Positions 8,245-14,860 of a DNA stretch of 30,824 nt are shown one piece after another. The position numbers and the translations under genes were made by a program. How positions within the stretch are numbered: position 1 is the first letter of the stretch; each line of letters starts with the position of its first letter. Origin of the DNA: a virus; IMG/VR virus record IMGVR_UViG_3300037247_000256, positions 1 to 30,824 of that record, one strand, 5' to 3'. Below the pieces are notes generated by a model that saw only the letters and a list, made by a program, of their open reading frames with translations, searched no databases and was not told the origin of the DNA.

Positions 8245-9509
8245 GAAAGCACCATGACCGGAGTACCTATCAACAGGAGATCAGTCATCGCCCATACCAT
8301 CGCATCCATTCGATCCGGTGAGTCCTCGCCCGGAACCCAGGTACACATTTGGTCTTCCAATTCTGGGAACGATCCGACATGATGGATTCTCCCCTGCTCA
8401 TACATTGCCGCAATAGGCTCCGCTCTGGTGTGTTTCCCACGGGATGCCCTTATCCGTTTGACGTTCACCGCCACCTGCATGTTCTTAGCCGCGATTCTGA
8501 TCGTTGACTCCACCATTTCCCCGCCGTTGTTATCTTCCGCAATAATCAGATCCGCCTCGTGATCCAGATAGGCATTGATCGCTGCGGTTGCCCATCCTTC
8601 CGGGGAAGCCCTGAGCGTCTTGTCCTCTATCACGTATCCCTCATTCCCCACCTTGCCGGCCACAACGATTCCGGTTTGGTTGGCCTCATCCCCTGATGTA
8701 GCCGCGGGATCCACCCCTACAACCACCCTCGCCAGATCGGGATGCTTCTGTACTCTTGGCGTTTCAATGTCAGCCCGAGTCCATAGCGCACCGGGAACTT
8801 CGTCTAAAAGGATCGCCTCGAGCTCTTGCTGGCCGAGGCGTGTTCCTTCGTACTGCCTGATGATCTGGTCTTTGAACGTCGGGGCGAGGTTGTGAAGGTT
8901 CTCATAGGTAGTTCCCCTAACGACGACAACATCCTCACCATCACGTTCCAAGAGCCCACGAATGAGACTGATCGGCCTTGGTGTAGTGGTGGTAACTATC
9001 CTCGGCTTTCGTCCGATTCTGAGCCCAAGCATAAGGTTGTCCCATGCTTCTTGTGCATATTTCCAGGTAGCGAGTTCGTCAGCCCATGCAAGGTCGTGTT
9101 GTGGCCCCCTCAGCTCATCGGGCTTTTCTGCTGAATAGGTTTTCGCTATGGCTCCATTCGGCCAAGTCAGTTTTCTTTTAGAGGGTTCGTAGATTGGTCG
9201 AAACCGGGGCGGAGAGATTGCCAGTATTCCAGATTCGCCCTCGACCATTACGTCACGCACATCGCTGGTGATTCGACCAACAAGCGCGATACGGCGCGCC
9301 CCATGATTCTCAACTTCGTCTCGGATGTACTCAGCGCCAGTGCGTGTCTTGCCAAAGCCCCTCCCGGCCATGAGCAGCCAGATTGTCCAATCACCCTCGG
9401 GTGGGAGCTGTTTACTTCTTGCCTTTAGTGTCCACCGATACCTCAGTTCCGTTGCCAGTTCTCGTAACCTCTGCTGTTTCGGCTTCGGCAACGATTGAAA
9501 TAAACTCAT
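8241..9509 (-). CDS. terL: Terminase large subunit (ATPase-nuclease)
   Basis: TerL drives ATP-dependent DNA packaging and cuts the concatemer. From ATG 9509 the 422-aa protein shows Walker A MAGRGFGKTR (about residues 48-57), Walker B with catalytic glutamate HDLAWADE (138-145), a coupling motif TTTTP (173-177), and RNase-H-like nuclease acids: GVDPAA (Asp267), IIAEDNN (Glu325/Asp326) and DRMDAMVWAM (Asp402). The open frame extends to 9584, but the 9509 start gives a normal family N-terminus (a basic RWTLKARSKQLPPEGDW lead-in). The gene overlaps terS by about 98 bp, which is long, and no clear ribosome-binding site is visible. Confidence 0.95.
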   Translation of the reverse strand: MSLFQSLPKPKQQRLRELATELRYRWTLKARSKQLPPEGDWTIWLLMAGRGFGKTRTGAEYIRDEVENHGARRIALVGRITSDVRDVMVEGESGILAISPPRFRPIYEPSKRKLTWPNGAIAKTYSAEKPDELRGPQHDLAWADELATWKYAQEAWDNLMLGLRIGRKPRIVTTTTPRPISLIRGLLERDGEDVVVVRGTTYENLHNLAPTFKDQIIRQYEGTRLGQQELEAILLDEVPGALWTRADIETPRVQKHPDLARVVVGVDPAATSGDEANQTGIVVAGKVGNEGYVIEDKTLRASPEGWATAAINAYLDHEADLIIAEDNNGGEMVESTIRIAAKNMQVAVNVKRIRASRGKHTRAEPIAAMYEQGRIHHVGSFPELEDQMCTWVPGEDSPDRMDAMVWAMTDLLLIGTPVMVLS

Positions 9510-9879
9510 TGACAACTTCGGTATCGGTGAGGTTGTGTTTGTGCTCAATGGTTCCTGAGTGCTCCATTCTTTGAACGAGCGCACCGTGGTTCCTCATCAG
9601 GAGATCAAGGCCCCATTCGCGATCCCTGATCTTAGCTTCGGGATCTTCACCCGACGCTATATGCACAATGCGGGCTAATGTCTGATCAAGGGACATAGCC
9701 CGCTTCTTGTATTCCTTTTCGATTGCTTCTAAGATCGTAGCATTTGATAGCGCGCGGATAGCGGCTACATTCGCCCCTCTCTCTGAGTAGCCAGCGCGAA
9801 TAGCGGCCTTTGTTCCATTGAAGTCTTGGGGATACTCAAGCACAAAGGCCCGCTGCTTCGCGGTGAGCTGATCCGCCAT
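9412..9879 (-). CDS. terS: Terminase small subunit
   Basis: The 155-aa product begins MADQLTAKQRAFVLEYPQDFNGTKAAIRAGYSERGA, the helix-turn-helix pattern of the Terminase_2 small-subunit family that recognises the packaging site and regulates TerL. The middle part (SLDQTLARIVHIASGED and following) is helical and should form the oligomerisation core; the C-terminal ~40 residues are acidic/Thr-rich and probably disordered. It lies directly upstream of terL. The ATG sits 7 bases after a good -10 box and has no Shine-Dalgarno sequence, so the message may be leaderless. Confidence 0.93.
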   Translation of the reverse strand: MADQLTAKQRAFVLEYPQDFNGTKAAIRAGYSERGANVAAIRALSNATILEAIEKEYKKRAMSLDQTLARIVHIASGEDPEAKIRDREWGLDLLMRNHGALVQRMEHSGTIEHKHNLTDTEVVNEFISIVAEAETAEVTRTGNGTEVSVDTKGKK

Positions 9880-9886
9880 GCAAAAT

Positions 9887-9914
9887 ACTATACTACAAAT
9901 GTGGGGGGTTGCAA
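9887..9914 (-). promoter_or_regulatory. Promoter of terS (probable leaderless late transcript)
   Basis: Read on the minus strand, TTGCAA (9909-9914) is separated by 16 bp from TATAGT (9887-9892). Only seven bases (ATTTTGC) lie between the -10 box and the terS ATG at 9879, so transcription would begin at or within a base or two of the start codon. No ribosome-binding site is present, in line with leaderless translation. Confidence 0.6.
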
Positions 9915-9948
9915 AATATCTTACATAGATGCGGGGGTGGGAAGTTGC

Positions 9949-10333
9949 AGATAGGCAGGCAGCCTACTTAAATTCTTACCGTGTCAATCGTCGCACCGCT
10001 CTCGTTCATAAAGTAGACCAGGGAATTCCAGAGCAGATACGTCTCGTAGTCCCGGCTGTCCACCTCCGTGTTGCGATGCACTGTAACTCGTAGCCAACGC
10101 GTGCGTGGGTTCTTCTCCCAATCCCACCCCTCATCCAGTGGGTCAACGTCACCTACATTCGTGTATGACTTTAGCTGCTTTGTTAGCGCTTGCAGCTCCT
10201 CCCGTGAGTCCAAGAAGTACTTCTCTCGGATTGCCGTGTCGCACTCCGTTAGGTGGATTATGCGACGCTCGCTGTTCGATATTACCTTCATGTACATATC
10301 TGTCTACCTTTCTGTCTATCTGCCTGCCTATCT
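9949..10333. repeat. 14-bp inverted repeat of tetranucleotide-like sequence flanking one gene
   Basis: AGATAGGCAGGCAG at 9949-9962 recurs as its exact reverse complement CTGCCTGCCTATCT at 10320-10333. The right copy lies in a longer low-complexity tract (about 10296-10337) made of CTGT/CTAC/CTAT/CTGC-like units. The pair encloses exactly one gene (9968-10297). The left copy can also fold on itself (TAGGC/GCCTA). The arrangement suggests an inserted or mobile cassette or slippage tracts. Confidence 0.75.
9968..10297 (-). CDS. Hypothetical protein between inverted repeats
   Basis: The 109-aa product (MYMKVISNSERRIIHLTECD...) is mixed alpha/beta and rich in charged residues and Trp (DEGWDWEKNPRTRWLRVTVHR). 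No family is recognised. An ATG at 10291 is also possible; AAAGG sits 9 bases before 10297. The gene is isolated: 48 bp after the GT2 gene and 88 bp before terS, and it is enclosed by the inverted repeat pair. It may be a late-acquired single-gene insertion (moron-like), which is inference from layout. Confidence 0.65.
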   Translation of the reverse strand: MYMKVISNSERRIIHLTECDTAIREKYFLDSREELQALTKQLKSYTNVGDVDPLDEGWDWEKNPRTRWLRVTVHRNTEVDSRDYETYLLWNSLVYFMNESGATIDTVRI

Positions 10334-10345
10334 ACCTAAATAATA

Positions 10346-11038
10346 CTATGGGTATCTCATCCTTGCGGTAAGGGTTTCCGATGCCCCGATTCCTTCCCTT
10401 CCGAATCGCTGCTCGGCTTGATCGTCCCGACGTAAATATATACCGAGTACCTCCCGAAGATGATGAAACTTAACACCCGCCTTAGCGAGGCGTAGCCAGT
10501 ACTCGTAATCTCCAGCGGATTGAAATTGCGGATCAAAATATCCGTACTTTTCATGTAACGATTTCCTCCACATCGGCATCGGCCCTAAGAAGCACTGCTG
10601 CAAGAGCTCTTTGTGTCCACCCTCGGCCCATCGGAAATATCCTTCTCTCCAGGCCGAATTGAATCCACCTTCTAAGCTCTCCACAATATCAACGTCGGCA
10701 TAAACTAGGCCAACCTCCGGGCGTTTATCCAGTTCGTGGGCGAGCTTGAAGATCCCATAATCGGCCAGTCGGTCGTCGGAGTTGGCGTTGGTGATGTACT
10801 CGCCCTTCGCTGCTTTGATGCCGAGGTTCCAAGCTTTGTATATCGTCGGAACATCAGGCGTAATAACATAGGTGTCTATCAGCGGATCACAAAGGTTCTC
10901 AGCAATTTCCAGCTCCTGACTCCAGTCCTCCGCAACGACTACAATCTGCGGCCTGAGCGTTTGAGCTTTCAAGTTTTCAATACGCCCCTCAAGATACTCC
11001 TCGCAGAAATAGGCGCTGATGATCGCGCTAACTTTCAT
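10346..11038 (-). CDS. GT2-family glycosyltransferase
   Basis: The 230-aa protein has a GT-A fold: MKVSAIISAYFCEEYLEGRIENL at the N-terminus (nucleotide-sugar binding strand), WNLGIKAAKGEYITNANSDDRL (about 70-92) with the acidic NSDD motif in the metal-binding DXD position, and a C-terminal acceptor part with GDYEYWLRLAKAGVKFHHL, where the ED/DYE-type catalytic acid is expected. The length fits a single-domain cytosolic GT2. Its start overlaps the 93-aa gene by 11 bases. It is one of several glycan genes in this cassette; donor and acceptor are unknown. Confidence 0.88.
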   Translation of the reverse strand: MKVSAIISAYFCEEYLEGRIENLKAQTLRPQIVVVAEDWSQELEIAENLCDPLIDTYVITPDVPTIYKAWNLGIKAAKGEYITNANSDDRLADYGIFKLAHELDKRPEVGLVYADVDIVESLEGGFNSAWREGYFRWAEGGHKELLQQCFLGPMPMWRKSLHEKYGYFDPQFQSAGDYEYWLRLAKAGVKFHHLREVLGIYLRRDDQAEQRFGREGIGASETLTARMRYP

Positions 11039-11309
11039 CTAGCTCCAGAACTGCGTTGATAAGTTCTTGCTTGACCATAAGATCCAAGCTGCGTACTCGT
11101 TGTACAAAACGCTCATGACGGAGGGGCGTTACCCGCCTCGCCAGCTTCCACCACCAAGAATACAAGCGTTGCTTGGCTTCGGTATATGCTTCCCAAGACG
11201 GAAGCGAATCCATAGGTACTCGTAATCCTATGTTTTTTGACAGCATAAGAGAATGCGCCTTTATGTCTATGGCGAACTCTTCTGGTACCAAATAACCGCC
11301 TTCGCTCAT
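11028..11309 (-). CDS. Small protein with capsid N-arm-like opening, hypothetical
   Basis: From ATG 11309 the 93-aa product begins MSEGGYLVPEEFAIDIK. This is very close to SEGGYLVPDDF in the capsid protein of this window, and to the general HK97 capsid N-arm consensus. The rest (WEAYTEAKQRLYSWWWKLARR, then a basic helical region ending MVKQELINAVLELDES) does not look like a capsid. The start is set by GAGGAGATGA just upstream and lies 2 bp after the FkbM gene. The DNA in the shared motif differs at most third positions, so it is not a recent copy. It may be a capsid-binding mimic, a relic or convergence. Confidence 0.78.
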   Translation of the reverse strand: MSEGGYLVPEEFAIDIKAHSLMLSKNIGLRVPMDSLPSWEAYTEAKQRLYSWWWKLARRVTPLRHERFVQRVRSLDLMVKQELINAVLELDES

Positions 11310-11310
11310 T

Positions 11311-12057
11311 TCATCTCCTCGCAAATATCGTGCTGTGCGTTGTCCATTCCGTTCCGATCTGATAAGGCTCAACCACCATCTTGTCGCGGTTGACCCAATC
11401 CAACTGATAGCCGGCCTCCTTCAACAGGTTGGCGGTGATGTCGGGCGCTTCCTTGATGTTGTGGCCTGAGTGAAATTCGATGATCCAGCTCTCGACGTTC
11501 ATCGTCTCAAGCGCCTCGGGGATCACCACATATTCAGACCCTTCGATGTCCAGCTTGACCACCTCGGCCTTAAGGTCTACATCCTTCAACCTCAGCGCAT
11601 CGACCTCGACTCCTCCCTCCTGGTTAATCATCAATGCGCCATTGGGGTGTCCGTCGTACCTGACCTTCCCTTTTTCGTTCCAGAGCGCGGCGGTCAACAT
11701 CTGCCAGGGCTTGAAAGAGTTAAGCACCAGATTGACCTCGGCTGCGTCCATGTTGGGGTCGTGTGTATCAATCAGCGAAAGTCGATGCGGGTATTGAGAA
11801 GCTAAGACGACTGAGTAATGGCCGTGATGCGATCCAGCGTCCACTACATTCTTTCCCTTGATGGCGATGTTGGCCGCGACCCATCGGTATTCAAGAAGCA
11901 CATAATTCTTGGGCGGGTCGTACCAGTCCCGCGCTTGTTCGGTCGTGATGTAGAAGTCCAAATCTGAGAAGCCGTGTTTGATGATATAGGGTTCCACTGG
12001 TTTATCTACCTTCCTTGGACGTATAACGCTGTCGCATTTAAGTCCTATCTCGATCAT
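11311..12057 (-). CDS. FkbM-family methyltransferase
   Basis: The protein (248 aa from ATG 12057; up to 280 aa if an upstream start at 12147 or 12153 is used) has a Rossmann SAM-binding motif KNVVDAGSHHGHYSVVLA and, later, AEVVKLDIEGSEYVVIPEAL, the diagnostic VKLDIEGSE block of FkbM methyltransferases, followed by WIIEFHSGHN. These enzymes O-methylate sugars or related polyketide and glycan groups. The upstream extension overlaps the preceding small gene on another frame, so 12057 is favoured, although no clear ribosome-binding site precedes it. The context suggests methylation of a sugar added by the adjacent transferases. Confidence 0.88.
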   Translation of the reverse strand: MIEIGLKCDSVIRPRKVDKPVEPYIIKHGFSDLDFYITTEQARDWYDPPKNYVLLEYRWVAANIAIKGKNVVDAGSHHGHYSVVLASQYPHRLSLIDTHDPNMDAAEVNLVLNSFKPWQMLTAALWNEKGKVRYDGHPNGALMINQEGGVEVDALRLKDVDLKAEVVKLDIEGSEYVVIPEALETMNVESWIIEFHSGHNIKEAPDITANLLKEAGYQLDWVNRDKMVVEPYQIGTEWTTHSTIFARR

Positions 12058-12292
12058 CTTGGGTGATGGCAATTTGGTGCTCCTTCCACGCTGCCTGAGC
12101 GCGGGTTCGGTAATGCCCTTCGGGAATGTGCCAAGCAAAGTTGCCATCTTCAAGGGTGTAGCCGCAACGCGTCACCCGCCCCCCCACACGCTGAGGGCGA
12201 AGAAAGACAGGATTCCACTTAGCCGACAAATGTTCCGGCGTTCCCATGTAATAGAGTCCTCTTTCATTCGTGCCATGCCCAGGCTCAAACAT
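12038..12292 (-). CDS. Hypothetical protein in glycan cassette
   Basis: The 84-aa product from ATG 12292 (MFEPGHGTNERGLYYMG...) has aromatic and Gly-rich beta segments (RCGYTLEDGNFAWHIPEGHY) and a helical acidic/basic end. The ATG overlaps the TGA of the 57-aa gene (ATGTTTGA), which favours it over a TTG at 12322. It overlaps the FkbM gene at its 3' end. No family is recognised. Confidence 0.6.
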   Translation of the reverse strand: MFEPGHGTNERGLYYMGTPEHLSAKWNPVFLRPQRVGGRVTRCGYTLEDGNFAWHIPEGHYRTRAQAAWKEHQIAITQDDRDRT

Positions 12293-12458
12293 CTTCCAGC
12301 TCGGCGCGCATTTCTGCGTCAAACTTGGCTTGTTCCTTTTTCATTCGCTTCCGCCACTCCTCAGTATGGACAATGCCCCGCGCTCTCTCTGTGTTGTATT
12401 CTGCTAGCGCGGCAAAGCGGTACTCTTCGGTAGGTTTGAGGCTAAATGGAAACTTCAT
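12285..12458 (-). CDS. Small charged helical protein (57 aa), hypothetical
   Basis: The ATG at 12458 overlaps the TGA of the nucleotidyltransferase gene in an ATGA arrangement, and the frame runs 57 codons to a TGA at 12285. The product begins MKFPFSLKPTEEYRFAALAE and continues with a highly charged predicted helix (EEWRKRMKKEQAKFDAEMRA). Both ends are tied to neighbouring genes by overlap, which supports translation. No function can be given. Confidence 0.68.
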   Translation of the reverse strand: MKFPFSLKPTEEYRFAALAEYNTERARGIVHTEEWRKRMKKEQAKFDAEMRAELEDV

Positions 12459-13087
12459 CCCAACACCTTTCGATAATCATCAAAACTAGAAAAGTCGTGA
12501 TAGTAGGCCATCATAAAAGTCTCGAAACCTACTTCAGCAATCGCCACATTGAACGCATCGGTGTGTTCTTTAAGATACGTCTCGCGGATAACGTTCATCG
12601 CGGCGCGAGGCCAACCAAGAAGGCCCCAAGCCTGACGCTCCTTTCCTTCGTTCTTGGAGTTCTTGTCATCGATCCAACCGCCATCCTCGTCCTCCCCCCA
12701 AACGCCAAATTTCTGTCCCTCAGTGGTGTCAAATAGGCCAATCTGGAATACGTCCTTATCAAACACGCCCCCTTGCGGGAACGCATCCAGCGGGAATACC
12801 GTATCGGGCATGGCGAACAGGTAGTAGTCGGAATCCCATGTAATTGACTTGAGCCCGGATAGAAGATTGTCACCTTCTTGAAGGATGAATGTCGCTCCGT
12901 ATCCGTCAAGAGCTTGCGCGTGTTGCATGATCTTCTCGGGCCTTGTCAGCACGATCACGTTGTCGCAATGCTGCTGAAGGATCGTGACGGTATTCCCTAA
13001 AAGAGATCCCCCATTCCACGGCAATAATTCTTTTAAGAGTCCACCGAAGCGTTCGGCTTTGCCGGCGGCTGGAACTATGCCGATCAT
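12455..13087 (-). CDS. Nucleotidyltransferase (sugar-1-phosphate nucleotidylyltransferase-like)
   Basis: From ATG 13087 the 210-aa product begins MIGIVPAAGKAERFGG, followed by KELLPWNGGSLL, the N-terminal nucleotide-binding motif (GxG..xRF..KxLLP) of enzymes that make NDP-sugars. A second conserved region, YYLFAMPDTVFP (about 90-101), fits the metal-binding Asp strand. These enzymes activate a sugar phosphate with NTP to supply glycosyltransferases. The ATG overlaps the previous stop (ATGA). The protein is shorter than typical RmlA/GalU enzymes (about 290 aa), so it is a compact form. Sugar and nucleotide specificity cannot be read. Confidence 0.85.
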   Translation of the reverse strand: MIGIVPAAGKAERFGGLLKELLPWNGGSLLGNTVTILQQHCDNVIVLTRPEKIMQHAQALDGYGATFILQEGDNLLSGLKSITWDSDYYLFAMPDTVFPLDAFPQGGVFDKDVFQIGLFDTTEGQKFGVWGEDEDGGWIDDKNSKNEGKERQAWGLLGWPRAAMNVIRETYLKEHTDAFNVAIAEVGFETFMMAYYHDFSSFDDYRKVLG

Positions 13088-13293
13088 TCTTCCTCCAAGA
13101 GTGCCAGTACGTCGGAGCTTACCTCGTCTCGCCATGCGTAATCGACGGCAGTGTCCAGCACCTGCGCCATCGCACCCAACTCCTTCACTGCACGGACTAA
13201 TAGCATCCCGTTATAGCGTATCTTCTGCGCGTCCCAGTGAATTGCAGAGCCGCGCATTGCCATTACTTCCTCTATCTCGCTCAATGTCTTCAT
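13084..13293 (-). CDS. Hypothetical helical protein
   Basis: The 69-aa product (MKTLSEIEEVMAMRGSA...) is almost wholly alpha-helical, with an acidic C-terminus (DVLALLEEE). ATG 13293 is preceded by GGAGG at a spacing of about 12. It ends in an ATGA overlap with the nucleotidyltransferase. No family is recognised. Confidence 0.65.
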   Translation of the reverse strand: MKTLSEIEEVMAMRGSAIHWDAQKIRYNGMLLVRAVKELGAMAQVLDTAVDYAWRDEVSSDVLALLEEE

Positions 13294-13296
13294 CAA

Positions 13297-13488
13297 TCAA
13301 ACACCCTCCAAGCTGGAATTATCCCTATCATCCATCGCCTCCAACATTCTTAATCTGGCAACTTCACTAATGGACATCCTGCCTTCGGGCGCGGTCCTCA
13401 TAAGTGCCGATGCGTCACTTTTGGTTAATCGGTAACTGATTAACACGGTTTTCTTTTCAATGTATTTAGCTTTGCGGTCCTCGGGCAT
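13297..13488 (-). CDS. Ribbon-helix-helix-like small protein
   Basis: The 63-aa product contains a beta strand (KKTVLISYRLTKSDASAL, about 12-29) followed by two helices (SISEVARLRMLEAM), the order seen in CopG/Arc-type ribbon-helix-helix DNA-binding proteins. GGAGGGCAACG precedes the ATG. It overlaps a second protein of the same general shape (13466-13663). A role as a regulator is inferred from shape only. Confidence 0.6.
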   Translation of the reverse strand: MPEDRKAKYIEKKTVLISYRLTKSDASALMRTAPEGRMSISEVARLRMLEAMDDRDNSSLEGV

Positions 13489-13663
13489 CGTTGCCCTCCA
13501 ATACTAAGGTAAGCAAATATCGAATCGTATATGAGATCGTCGGGTGTCCAAGCTCCTGCTGTATCGCTTCAAGACGATCCCTTTCTTTTTGCATCACCCG
13601 AAAGTGAAGCGTTGCCGTGGCTCTTTCCTCTTCGGGCTTATAGCGACCCCTCTGAGTGGTCAA
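13466..13663 (-). CDS. Ribbon-helix-helix-like small protein
   Basis: The 65-aa product has a basic N-terminus, a strand (TATLHFRVMQKERDRLEAI) and a second helix (ISYTIRYLLTLVLEG). This fits the ribbon-helix-helix fold, with the strand at about residues 16-23. It overlaps the GT2 gene upstream by ATGA and the next RHH-like gene by 23 bp. The two may form homodimers or a heterodimer that controls the cassette; no operator is visible. Confidence 0.58.
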   Translation of the reverse strand: MTTQRGRYKPEEERATATLHFRVMQKERDRLEAIQQELGHPTISYTIRYLLTLVLEGNDARGPQS

Positions 13664-14298
13664 TTAAACACCTTCCAATCTTCGTGTTCACCGATCTTGA
13701 TTTTGTGCTTCTCTTCCAGCCTGATCTTGTTCGCTGCCCTGATTTCGGGGTAGCCTGGGATCCCCCATCTTGTTTTTCCCCAGAAGTGTTTGAAAGGCAG
13801 GTTGCATTTCTCGATGGAGATGCCTAGATGCTGCGCCCTTATACAAAAATCCGCGTCGTCAAATCCGCAAACCTCGAACTGCTCATCGAACCTTCCGACC
13901 ATATCCCAGACATGCTCCGAGATCGCAAACAGCCAGAGGCCCAACCAGCGGAACCCCTTGAAAACGATTAATTGATTTCCATAAAGCGCAGAGGAGTTCA
14001 TCCATTCAAGCTGCTCGATGAATGGCCCCTGACAGAGAACGTCGTTATTTAAGACGATCGTCCAGTCGGTGCTTGAGACTTCCATGCCCAGATTGATCGC
14101 CGCGCTGTATGGCACTCTCTCGTCCAGGTGGATCAGCTTGTAGCCGTGCCCGGAGGGTCCGTGGGGATAGCGACCGAAGGACTTGTTGTCAACCACGATA
14201 ATGTTTACAGAAGGTTCGTGCTTCTGGATCGACTCAATCAAGGGGAAGGTGAACTCCTCCCATTGGTCGATTCCGACGATGACTACTGACGTATCCAT
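13660..14298 (-). CDS. GT2-family glycosyltransferase (rhamnosyltransferase-like)
   Basis: The 212-aa protein has MDTSVVIVGIDQWEEFTFPLIESI at the N-terminus, then VNIIVVDNKS, YSAAINLGMEVSSTDWTIVLNNDV (about 62-85) with NNDV as the DXD-type metal motif, and FDEQFEVCGFDDADFCIRAQHLG, the (E/D)DxDF acceptor motif common in rhamnosyl- and galactosyl-transferases. It is distinct from the 10346-11038 GT2 in sequence, so the cassette likely builds a glycan of more than one sugar. It overlaps its neighbours by a few bases. Substrates are unknown. Confidence 0.88.
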   Translation of the reverse strand: MDTSVVIVGIDQWEEFTFPLIESIQKHEPSVNIIVVDNKSFGRYPHGPSGHGYKLIHLDERVPYSAAINLGMEVSSTDWTIVLNNDVLCQGPFIEQLEWMNSSALYGNQLIVFKGFRWLGLWLFAISEHVWDMVGRFDEQFEVCGFDDADFCIRAQHLGISIEKCNLPFKHFWGKTRWGIPGYPEIRAANKIRLEEKHKIKIGEHEDWKVFN

Positions 14299-14594
14299 TT
14301 GCTCTCCAATATCTCGCCCGCCGCTTCGCTTATGGCCTCGCCCATCTCAATCATGGCTCTGCCCGTTGTCTTAACGTCTCCCACAAGTTCATCAACACAG
14401 TCCAATAAGTCCAGACTGAATTGTCGCCAAGGTTCGCTTATCGGTTCGTGAACCGGAACCCGTGCCATGACATTCTTGGCGTGCTGCATGTGCGTGATGG
14501 TCTGGTCGGGAAGATTCAAATGGCGATCAACGATCTTATTGATCTTTGTATATAGACCGTCAATGTGCTTTAGGGCCTCATCTCGTTCACTCAT
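14283..14594 (-). CDS. Hypothetical helical protein
   Basis: The 103-aa product (MSERDEALKHIDGLYTKINKIVDRHLN...) is predicted to be largely helical. GGGAGATTGGAAAG lies just upstream of the ATG, within a 29-bp sequence repeated at 14832-14860. The 3' end overlaps the GT2 gene by 16 bases. No family is recognised. Confidence 0.65.
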   Translation of the reverse strand: MSERDEALKHIDGLYTKINKIVDRHLNLPDQTITHMQHAKNVMARVPVHEPISEPWRQFSLDLLDCVDELVGDVKTTGRAMIEMGEAISEAAGEILESKWIRQ

Positions 14595-14631
14595 CTTTCC
14601 AATCTCCCTTCTCGAATACTGCGACGTTCAT
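14587..14631 (-). CDS. 14-codon micro-ORF, possible remnant of duplication or leader peptide
   Basis: The ATG at 14631 overlaps the TGA of the 68-aa gene (ATGA), and the frame reads MNVAVFEKGDWKDE to a TGA at 14587-14589, inside the next gene. The last ten residues closely match the C-terminus of the 455-aa glycosyltransferase (VFEKGDWNDA). It may be translated for coupling, or simply be the relic of a duplicated gene end carrying the ribosome-binding site. Confidence 0.4.
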   Translation of the reverse strand: MNVAVFEKGDWKDE

Positions 14632-14860
14632 CGTAGCTTTTGTAACTGGTCCGCGGCGTAGCGATTGACTATGTTGTCTTCATAATCAATGTGAATAATC
14701 GGCGTATAAAATCCTTCATCGTCAGGCTCGCCCCATTCAAATATAAGACGATTGCCATCCCTGTCTCGAGTAGCCCAGCTTTCCATTAGTTCGGGCGTCA
14801 TCTTCACCTTGCGAAAGACATCACCTTCAGGCATCGTTCCAATCTCCCTTTTCGAATACT
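14592..14860 (-). repeat. Direct repeat of a gene junction (29 bp, 27 identical)
   Basis: The plus-strand sequences at 14592-14620 and 14832-14860 differ at only two of 29 bases. Each copy holds the end of a VFEKGDW-coding stretch, the ribosome-binding site AAGGGAGATTGG and the following ATG. This suggests that a 3' end plus translation start was copied when the small gene between them was inserted or duplicated. Confidence 0.85.
14628..14834 (-). CDS. Hypothetical acidic protein
   Basis: The 68-aa product (MPEGDVFRKVKMTPELMESWATRDRDG...) has mixed strands and is rich in Asp, Glu and aromatic residues (FEWGEPDDEGFYTPIIHIDYED). The ribosome-binding site AAGGGAG belongs to the duplicated junction. 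It overlaps the 455-aa glycosyltransferase by 8 bases and the micro-ORF by an ATGA. No family is recognised. Confidence 0.66.
   Translation of the reverse strand: MPEGDVFRKVKMTPELMESWATRDRDGNRLIFEWGEPDDEGFYTPIIHIDYEDNIVNRYAADQLQKLR

Noticed and set aside
9880-9967. Possible terminator (TAGGC/GCCTA) between the orphan gene and terS
   Set aside because: 5-bp stem with no T-run; better explained as part of the inverted tract.
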